From assembly GCF_000430025.1 (NCBI RefSeq), contig NZ_KE387020.1, positions 290,626 to 354,625 of the forward strand: 64,000 nucleotides of DNA, given 5' to 3'. Below are positions 58,616 through 64,000 of this stretch, piece after piece. The position numbers were made by a program, and so were the translations under genes. This stretch comes from Flavobacterium suncheonense GH29-5 = DSM 17707. Lineage in GTDB: Bacteria; Bacteroidota; Bacteroidia; Flavobacteriales; Flavobacteriaceae. The stretch's first letter is position 1; every line of letters starts with the position of its first letter. The notes beneath the pieces are model-generated. The model saw only the letters and a list, made by a program, of their open reading frames with translations. It was not told where the DNA came from and did no database searches.

Positions 58616-59646
58616 GGATTTTTCAGGGTTAAACCGTGATGAATGGCTTGTGCATATTCTTCCTCCAGATTGGACTGCGTAAGCACTTTATGCCAATGGG
58701 ATGTGTTTTTCTGAAAGTAGTACGGCGAACCTATCAGAGTAAGCGGGCCAAAACCAATGCCCTGGTATTCCACTAAAGCACAGTATTCTTCTGTCTCCAC
58801 GATATCTAAGGAATTAAACCAGACTCCCATTTTGGTCACGACTTCCCGGGCGTAGTCCAGCACTTTTTCGGAAGGCTCTGTCCATTCGAATTTTCCGCTG
58901 CCGCTTGCTTTGAAGTCGTTATCCCGGACTTTTCGCTTCAGTACAAAATATTTTTCGCCAAAAATCAATACTTTATAATCACATTCCAGACCAGGCACAA
59001 ATTCCTGAGCCACAAACGGACTGCGTTTCGAGAAAAACTTGCTGAAATTTACTTCGCTGTATTGCTTAACCGGCTGCAGAGACTGGTCTTTGTGCTTATT
59101 TTTGGCTTTTTTGTACAAACGAAGGCGTTCCAAGAACGTTAACTTTTTAACTTCTTTATTCAAGGTCTCCAATTCTTCTTTGTTTTGAATTAACCGGACA
59201 CCGCTCGACATGGCGCCTTTCAGACTTTTATAAACAAAAGGAAAAGTGGCTTTATTAACTGGAAAATCATCGAAATCGCCGTAATAATTTCCATTTACCT
59301 TTTCAATGCCGATGCGTTTTTTATACAATTCCTGATACCCTTTGTTTTCAAAAGAATAGAGCTGGTTGATATCGGGTAACAGAATAACATCCGGTCTTGA
59401 CTGGCTAATATCAAAAACCACATCTTTAATAAATTGGTTATAATTGTCATTATAACTTGCCGTGTAGAACAAAACACATTGTCTTGGCAGCAATTCATAA
59501 TTTGCCGCAATTTTAGCAAAATCCAAAAGCTGCACTTTGTGATGAAAATCGTTTTCAAGAACGTTTTTGATACGCTCCAAATCCAATCCCATCCAGATAC
59601 GTCCGGAGAAAAAAGTCTCGTGTATGGGTGCGATTACGATATGCAT
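58612..59646 (-). CDS. ATP-grasp enzyme of unknown specificity
   Basis: 344 residues. It reads as an ATP-grasp fold: FVYKSLKGAMSSGVRLIQNK at about 140 (ATP-binding Lys and glycine-rich loop), FVAQEFVPGLECDYKVLIFG near 215 (the E-x-x-x-G/E-D block), KYFVLKRKVRDNDFKASGSG with a conserved Arg and Lys, and a C-terminal DIVETEEYCALVEYQGIGFG in place of the usual metal-binding E-x-N. Such enzymes join a carboxylate to an amine or thiol using ATP, for example adding an amino acid to a sugar. The partner substrates cannot be read. It lies inside a run of GT genes. Confidence 0.7.
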   Translation of the reverse strand: MHIVIAPIHETFFSGRIWMGLDLERIKNVLENDFHHKVQLLDFAKIAANYELLPRQCVLFYTASYNDNYNQFIKDVVFDISQSRPDVILLPDINQLYSFENKGYQELYKKRIGIEKVNGNYYGDFDDFPVNKATFPFVYKSLKGAMSSGVRLIQNKEELETLNKEVKKLTFLERLRLYKKAKNKHKDQSLQPVKQYSEVNFSKFFSKRSPFVAQEFVPGLECDYKVLIFGEKYFVLKRKVRDNDFKASGSGKFEWTEPSEKVLDYAREVVTKMGVWFNSLDIVETEEYCALVEYQGIGFGPLTLIGSPYYFQKNTSHWHKVLTQSNLEEEYAQAIHHGLTLKNP

Positions 59647-59671
59647 AAATTATCTTTCAAAAGGCTAAAAA

Positions 59672-60793
59672 TCATTCTTTCACTAACTGTTTGTATAAAG
59701 CTTCAATCTTTCCAACATAGACTTCTTCGGCAAATTCTTCCACTACTCTTTTATAACCTTTCTCTCCATATTCTTTTAGTTTTTCAGGATTTTCATAAAA
59801 CCACGCTAATGCATTGGTTATGCTTGAAACATCAAATTTATCAACTAAAATGCCGGTATTCTTATCATCAACTACATATTGCATTCCTCCAACCCTTGTC
59901 GCAACAACTGGCAATTTAGAATACATGGCTTCAGCAAGCACTAATCCGAAAGATTCATTGGCTGATACTAAAGAAAAAACATCCATAACCGAATAATACT
60001 TGGCAACATCTTCTTGATATTTTGTAAAAATTACATGCTCCGAAATATTTAATTCGTTTGCCAGTTTTTCGTAATTCTTACGTTCTTTTCCATCTCCAAC
60101 CAATAGCAACTTTACCTTATATTTTTTTTTAACAAGTAAAGATACAGCTTTAATTAAATCGGAGAAACGTTTGTTGCTGTCGTCGATCATTCGTCCTACA
60201 GAACCCACAATAAAATCTTCATTTGTGATATTCAAAGAGGCTTTCAAAGCAACCTGTTCGGCTTCCGATACTCTTCTGGGAGCTCTGACTCCGTTGTTGA
60301 TTAGTTGGATTTTATCAGGATTAACCTTAGCCTTATGTTCAAGGTAATCACAAGTTGCCTGTGATACTCCAATAACCTTATCCGAAACCATGGAAAACAA
60401 CCGTAAAAGTAAATTCGCTTTCCAGTTCCGATGTATTGGATCAGAAGTCTCTTCCAGTATTATATGCGGAACACGTTTTAAAAAACCGCTGATGGCTGCC
60501 ATGGAAATCCCTTCGAAAACGGCTCCATGTATAATGTCCGGTCGGAAATCACCAATCACTTTCTGCACTTTCTGATGCACGGAAAAATCGAAAGGATGCT
60601 TTAACTTTCCCACCACGATAATTTCGACACCTAAATCCTCAAACTCTTTATAAAGTTGATTTTGCAATTGTGTACAAACAATTTTAACTTCAAAGCGGTC
60701 TTTTGGCAAAAGTTTCACAATGGACAATCTTCGCCGTTCGACACCTCCTGCGCCCAATGTTTCCAGACAATGTAATACTTTTATCTTTCTCAT
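59672..60793 (-). CDS. Family 4 glycosyltransferase
   Basis: About 373 residues. The start at the ATG 60793 gives MRKIKVLHCLETLGAGGVER, the GT4 N-terminus; the longer frame upstream overlaps the GT56 gene. HGAVFEGISMAAISGFLKRV and IVGSVGRMIDDSNKRFSDLI are N- and C-domain blocks, and VSANESFGLVLAEAMYSKLP with VVATRVGGMQYVVDD is the donor-binding region. The gene looks more AT-rich than its neighbours. It overlaps the upstream gene by four bases (ATGA). Confidence 0.9.
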   Translation of the reverse strand: MRKIKVLHCLETLGAGGVERRRLSIVKLLPKDRFEVKIVCTQLQNQLYKEFEDLGVEIIVVGKLKHPFDFSVHQKVQKVIGDFRPDIIHGAVFEGISMAAISGFLKRVPHIILEETSDPIHRNWKANLLLRLFSMVSDKVIGVSQATCDYLEHKAKVNPDKIQLINNGVRAPRRVSEAEQVALKASLNITNEDFIVGSVGRMIDDSNKRFSDLIKAVSLLVKKKYKVKLLLVGDGKERKNYEKLANELNISEHVIFTKYQEDVAKYYSVMDVFSLVSANESFGLVLAEAMYSKLPVVATRVGGMQYVVDDKNTGILVDKFDVSSITNALAWFYENPEKLKEYGEKGYKRVVEEFAEEVYVGKIEALYKQLVKE

Positions 60794-61917
60794 GACAGTA
60801 AGGCAATGACCCTTTGGGTGTTCATGCTGTTTTGCTGTTTTCCCCAAATGCTGATTAACTGGCTGCGGTGAAAGGAAACGGTTTCAGGATCCAACTGCAA
60901 ATCGAGCAAGGCCGGATCTTTTTGAAGGGCTTCCAGGGTAAAAACCGTAAAGCCGCGGTTTTTGAAAAAAGCATACGTTACACTGTCCTTGTAAAAATAC
61001 ACTTTTGCTCCCACATATAACATCGCAACGATATTTCCCAAAGCCTGCTGACGAATATGACCCATGACAACATTTCCGCAGTTTTGCAACAGTTTCATGT
61101 ATTCCTCGTAAGGCATAAATTCCGAAAGCACGTGCGCCTGTTGCGGAAAAAGCCCCATCACCTTCTGTTGGATGATTTTCCCGTAATTCAAATCGCCGTA
61201 ATTTAACGGCAACAGTATTATATGATTGTTCACATGGATTTTGGCAAGAACCTCGAACACATCCAGATGGTTATTGGTTGGCGTGGCGCTGTTTCCCAGA
61301 AGAATATCGTTTCCGGTAACGGTAAAATCTTCGTAGCCTTTGATGTAATGCTGTTCCAGATTCCCGTAATTCCATTGCACGTACTGCGGTTTGAAATCGG
61401 GATGGCTCTTTTTTATCAGTTGGTAATCGTCCGGAAGCACCGGAGCAAAATAACTGATACCTGTATTGATAAGCCTTAAACGTTTCTTTCTTCGGATGCG
61501 GTTAACCTTTTTAGAAAAAAAATACACCAATTGATTACCCATGATTTTAGACACCAATTTCCTCGTAAGCGGTTTGTACATGTGAAAATCGGCCAGTGTA
61601 TCGGCTAACCAATAATAATCACCGCCCCAGCCTATCCACAGAATTTTTGGCTTTAATGCCGCATTTTGCAGTAAACGGTCGTATTTGGTATCCAGAAAAT
61701 GCAGTACAATTAAATCGTAAGCATTTACAATTGCCAGAGTTTCTTCCGTATAAAACTGATCGACCGTAAGAAGCCGACAGGGAAATTTAATATGCTTTAA
61801 AGATTCCGCACCGGACAACACCCAAAAATCGCTTTGCGCAGCCTGTTCTTCCGTAAAAGACGCATGTGCGAAACCGATAAATTTTTCATCGTTTACCAAA
61901 TGTAAAATCTTCTTCAT
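60790..61917 (-). CDS. WecF-like 4-acetamido-4,6-dideoxyhexosyltransferase (GT56 type)
   Basis: 375 residues. It resembles the TDP-Fuc4NAc:lipid II transferase family (WecF, GT56): ILHLVNDEKFIGFAHASFTE, ILWIGWGGDYYWLADT, ILLGNSATPTNNHLDVFEVL, LPLNYGDLNYGKIIQQKVMG and GHIRQQALGNIVAMLYVGAK. These blocks, especially LGNSATPTNNH and the HIRQQALGN segment, are distinctive. It probably adds a 4-acetamido-4,6-dideoxy sugar to the lipid-linked glycan. Its genomic partners are an acetyltransferase and an aminotransferase gene (overlaps of four bases each), which would make that donor. Confidence 0.85.
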   Translation of the reverse strand: MKKILHLVNDEKFIGFAHASFTEEQAAQSDFWVLSGAESLKHIKFPCRLLTVDQFYTEETLAIVNAYDLIVLHFLDTKYDRLLQNAALKPKILWIGWGGDYYWLADTLADFHMYKPLTRKLVSKIMGNQLVYFFSKKVNRIRRKKRLRLINTGISYFAPVLPDDYQLIKKSHPDFKPQYVQWNYGNLEQHYIKGYEDFTVTGNDILLGNSATPTNNHLDVFEVLAKIHVNNHIILLPLNYGDLNYGKIIQQKVMGLFPQQAHVLSEFMPYEEYMKLLQNCGNVVMGHIRQQALGNIVAMLYVGAKVYFYKDSVTYAFFKNRGFTVFTLEALQKDPALLDLQLDPETVSFHRSQLISIWGKQQNSMNTQRVIALLS

Positions 61918-62561
61918 AGTTCCAACGATGGTAAATCTTTAATTTTTTGGGCAGGAACGCCTACTACGAGCGTATTATCCGGGACATCTTTGGTTACAAC
62001 CGCTCCGGCGCCTACAATCACATTATTTCCGAGTGTTACTTTCGGCAGGACTACTGCATTGGTTCCCAAAACGCAATACTTCCCGATGGTACAATTGCCG
62101 GATATTTTCACTCCCGGCGATAATTCGCTGAAACACCCTATAGTGGTATCGTGTCCTACCGTGCAGTTTAAATTTATCAGAACACCTTCGGAAACTACCA
62201 CATCATTCGTAATAACCGTCCCGGTCATAATGTTACAACCCTGACCAATCCGGGTACCGAAATGTCCAATGTGCGCAAACGGACTGATAGTGGATACCAA
62301 TTCACCTCCTAAAGCTGTAAATTTATCAAAGAGCTGTTTCCGAAGCACCGGATTGCCAATGCCAATCGTAAACCTGTTGTCTGTTTTTTCAAAATACTCT
62401 TTAGCTGCATCAGTCGATTTTAAAACCGGAAATTTTCCGTAAAGCATATCCGGCACATCACGGTTTACGTCGTCATAAAAAACTACAGCATCTGCTTGAT
62501 GATCCTGATATAATACTTCCAGAACTTCTTTGGCAAAACCTTTGGCTCCGATTATTATCAT
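61914..62561 (-). CDS. PglD/NeuD-type sugar N-acetyltransferase
   Basis: 215 residues. The N-terminal domain has MIIIGAKGFAKEVLEVLYQD and VVFYDDVNRDVPDMLYGKFP, then the beta-helix runs through CNIMTGTVITNDVVVSEGVL, INLNCTVGHDTTIGCFSELS and CVLGTNAVVLPKVTLGNNVI to VTKDVPDNTLVVGVPAQKI. The His of GHDTTIG aligns in position with the catalytic His of PglD. It probably acetylates the amino group introduced by the aminotransferase encoded immediately upstream. Second PglD-type enzyme in the right locus. Confidence 0.9.
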   Translation of the reverse strand: MIIIGAKGFAKEVLEVLYQDHQADAVVFYDDVNRDVPDMLYGKFPVLKSTDAAKEYFEKTDNRFTIGIGNPVLRKQLFDKFTALGGELVSTISPFAHIGHFGTRIGQGCNIMTGTVITNDVVVSEGVLINLNCTVGHDTTIGCFSELSPGVKISGNCTIGKYCVLGTNAVVLPKVTLGNNVIVGAGAVVTKDVPDNTLVVGVPAQKIKDLPSLEL

Positions 62562-63631
62562 AGTGCGGCATTAATGATGGAACATATTCTTTGCAAAGCT
62601 GTAGTTTCCAATCCCACGAATAAAGGTAAACACAAAATTCTTGAGGCAATGCTTTCCGAAATCGGCATGGGTTTTCCCTGGGTATATTCAATGGTATTCA
62701 AGGACGGATAGAAATAACGTCTTGGTGCGATTTCCGCTTCATTTAATTTTGCCTGCACTTGAAGCAATTGCTGCTCACTTTCAAAAATTACAGGGTAATA
62801 ACTGTAATTCCACTGCGTGTTTTCGCGGATTTTTATTTTTTCCAGACGGTTGAAATCGAGATGGGCATCATAATGGTCGCATATTCTTTTCCGGTCGTTT
62901 AGTATTGTATTCATATAGGGCAAAACCGACAATCCCATAGCGGCCTGCAGTTCGGAAATTTTACCGTTTACGCCTAGTCCGTGAAAAGCCAAAGGGCCGT
63001 TATGACCAAAATTGTGATGGTAAAACAGTTTGTGGAATAATTCTTCATCCTGCGTAAACATCGCTCCGCCTTCCCCGGTATGGAACAATTTGGTCGCGTG
63101 AAAACTACAGGTGCTCACCTCCCCGTACTCGAAAATGGATCTTCCGCTGTATTCCACCCCAAAAGCATGGGCGGCATCGTAAATCACGTTCAGGTTATGT
63201 TTTTTGGCAATACGTTCAATTTCGGTTACATTACAGGGATTTCCGAAAACGTGCGTAACGAGAATGGCTTTGGTTTTATCCGTTATAGCTTCTTCAATTT
63301 TACTTTCATCGATGGTTAAATACTCCGGATGAATGTCTACAAAAACGGGAGTGCAGTTTTCCCAGACAATCGCTGCAGTAGTCGCCACATAACTGAACGG
63401 TGTCGTAATCACTTCACCGCCATTTGCCAATAGCTTTAAGGCAATCTGCAAGGGTACGGTTCCGTTATTGGTGATGATAATGTTGTCGGTTTTCAGATAA
63501 TTTTTCAGCTTTTCCTCCAACTCCAAAACCAACTCGCCACGGTTGGTGAGCCATTCGTTTTTAAAAGCGCGGTTTACCTGCTGAGTGTATTCCTCAAGAG
63601 GCGGGAGAAAGCATTTGGTAACGTTAATCAT
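62558..63631 (-). CDS. DegT-family sugar aminotransferase (WecE/FdtB-like)
   Basis: 357 residues of the DegT/DnrJ/EryC1/StrS fold: INVTKCFLPPLEEYTQQVNR, IITNNGTVPLQIALKLLANG, VIYDAAHAFGVEYSGR (Asp for the PLP ring) and SFHATKLFHTGEGGAMFTQD, where the Lys in HATKLFHT holds PLP. The sequence after it (LFYHHNFGHNGPLAFHGLGV) is typical of aminotransferases that make 4-amino-4,6-dideoxy sugars such as Fuc4N, Qui4N or their 3-amino isomers. No dedicated 4-keto-sugar-forming enzyme lies beside it. It overlaps the acetyltransferase gene by four bases. Confidence 0.9.
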   Translation of the reverse strand: MINVTKCFLPPLEEYTQQVNRAFKNEWLTNRGELVLELEEKLKNYLKTDNIIITNNGTVPLQIALKLLANGGEVITTPFSYVATTAAIVWENCTPVFVDIHPEYLTIDESKIEEAITDKTKAILVTHVFGNPCNVTEIERIAKKHNLNVIYDAAHAFGVEYSGRSIFEYGEVSTCSFHATKLFHTGEGGAMFTQDEELFHKLFYHHNFGHNGPLAFHGLGVNGKISELQAAMGLSVLPYMNTILNDRKRICDHYDAHLDFNRLEKIKIRENTQWNYSYYPVIFESEQQLLQVQAKLNEAEIAPRRYFYPSLNTIEYTQGKPMPISESIASRILCLPLFVGLETTALQRICSIINAAL

Positions 63632-64000
63632 CGTAAAAACCTGTTTTTAAGTAATTGTTCGGTGTAGATATAGGCCGGGTTTGCAAATAATTTATTCAAC
63701 ACAAAGTAAACAATAATTCCGGTTATTCCCGACAGAAATAACTTTAAAATAACGGAAAAATCACATAGCAGATAAAGCATTACAGCTACTGCCGTACCGG
63801 AAAGCAGGGCATACACAAAAGTAGGCAACATGTCTTTTAACTGCTGAAGTGTTTTATAGTGAATCATATCACTGCTGTAGTAGGTATTGACAAGCAAAGA
63901 CAGAAATGATGTCACCACACTGGTCCACAATAAGGCGTAAATCCCGAAAGAAAACGAAATAAGGACGCCAATCAGTATGATTATTTTTTTTAAGATTTCG
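63628..64000 (-). CDS. C-terminus of a polysaccharide flippase (Wzx-like), partial
   Basis: An open frame continues to the right edge, so only the last about 124 codons are present. The visible part has four hydrophobic segments (IIILIGVLISFSFGIYALLW, VTSFLSLLVNTYYSSDMIH, FVYALLSGTAVAVMLYLLCD, LFLSGITGIIVYFVLNKLF) with a YKTLQQLKDMLPTF cytoplasmic loop, the pattern of the last transmembrane helices in Wzx/MATE-like polysaccharide exporters of Bacteroidota. The full gene would lie mostly beyond the window. It overlaps the aminotransferase gene by four bases. The exact family rests on few residues. Confidence 0.7.
   Translation of the reverse strand, partial: EILKKIIILIGVLISFSFGIYALLWTSVVTSFLSLLVNTYYSSDMIHYKTLQQLKDMLPTFVYALLSGTAVAVMLYLLCDFSVILKLFLSGITGIIVYFVLNKLFANPAYIYTEQLLKNRFLR

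Overview
The window reads as a chromosomal segment of a Bacteroidota bacterium, most likely a Flavobacteriaceae (Flavobacterium-like). The evidence is a type IX secretion cargo protein with a gliding-type C-terminal domain next to a PorP/SprF-like protein, promoters of the TTTG...TAnnTTTG type, A-rich leaders in place of strong Shine-Dalgarno sites, and many multi-PAS histidine kinases and stand-alone receivers. I saw no rRNA, tRNA, CRISPR array, insertion sequence or phage gene.

Region 1 (165-23543, all minus strand) is a surface-glycan locus read from right to left. It starts at a textbook promoter (23572-23602). It encodes an ABC exporter (Wzm/Wzt with a C-terminal substrate domain), GDP-fucose synthesis (Gmd, Fcl), a complete CMP-sialic acid module (NeuA, NeuB, NeuC) of the Campylobacter LOS type, about nine glycosyltransferases, six left-handed beta-helix acetyltransferases, a methyltransferase and a WaaL/Wzy-like membrane protein. 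A frameshifted four-helix-bundle gene sits between wzm and wzt, flanked by inverted copies of a heptamer (GTGAGAA) that also forms arrays at 12224-12265 and 23664-23712. A hairpin with a T-run separates neuB from neuC.

Region 2 (23735-42638) is a signalling island. On the minus strand lie an RR / RR-PAS-H-box / RR operon and two overlapping histidine kinase genes, one of 1459 residues with about seven PAS and two GAF domains. On the plus strand lie the T9SS cargo plus PorP/SprF pair, a GAF histidine kinase, two receivers, a LytTR regulator whose receiver has Asn at the phosphorylation position, and a CpsB-type tyrosine phosphatase.

Region 3 (42648-64000, minus strand) is a second glycan locus of the Wzx/Wzy type. 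It has Wzc and Wza at its downstream end, then a UDP-diNAc-bacillosamine-type set (CapD/PglF, PglE, PglD), two initiating phosphoglycosyl transferases, several GT4 enzymes, two tandem paralogous Wzy-like membrane proteins, an OafA acyltransferase, an ATP-grasp enzyme, a 4-amino-sugar module (aminotransferase, acetyltransferase, WecF-like GT56) and the C-terminus of a probable Wzx flippase running off the right edge. Most genes in both loci overlap by 1-11 bases, which suggests translational coupling. The CpsB phosphatase and its likely partner Wzc kinase converge on one shared terminator at 42637-42662.

All family assignments are from reading motifs. No database search was possible.
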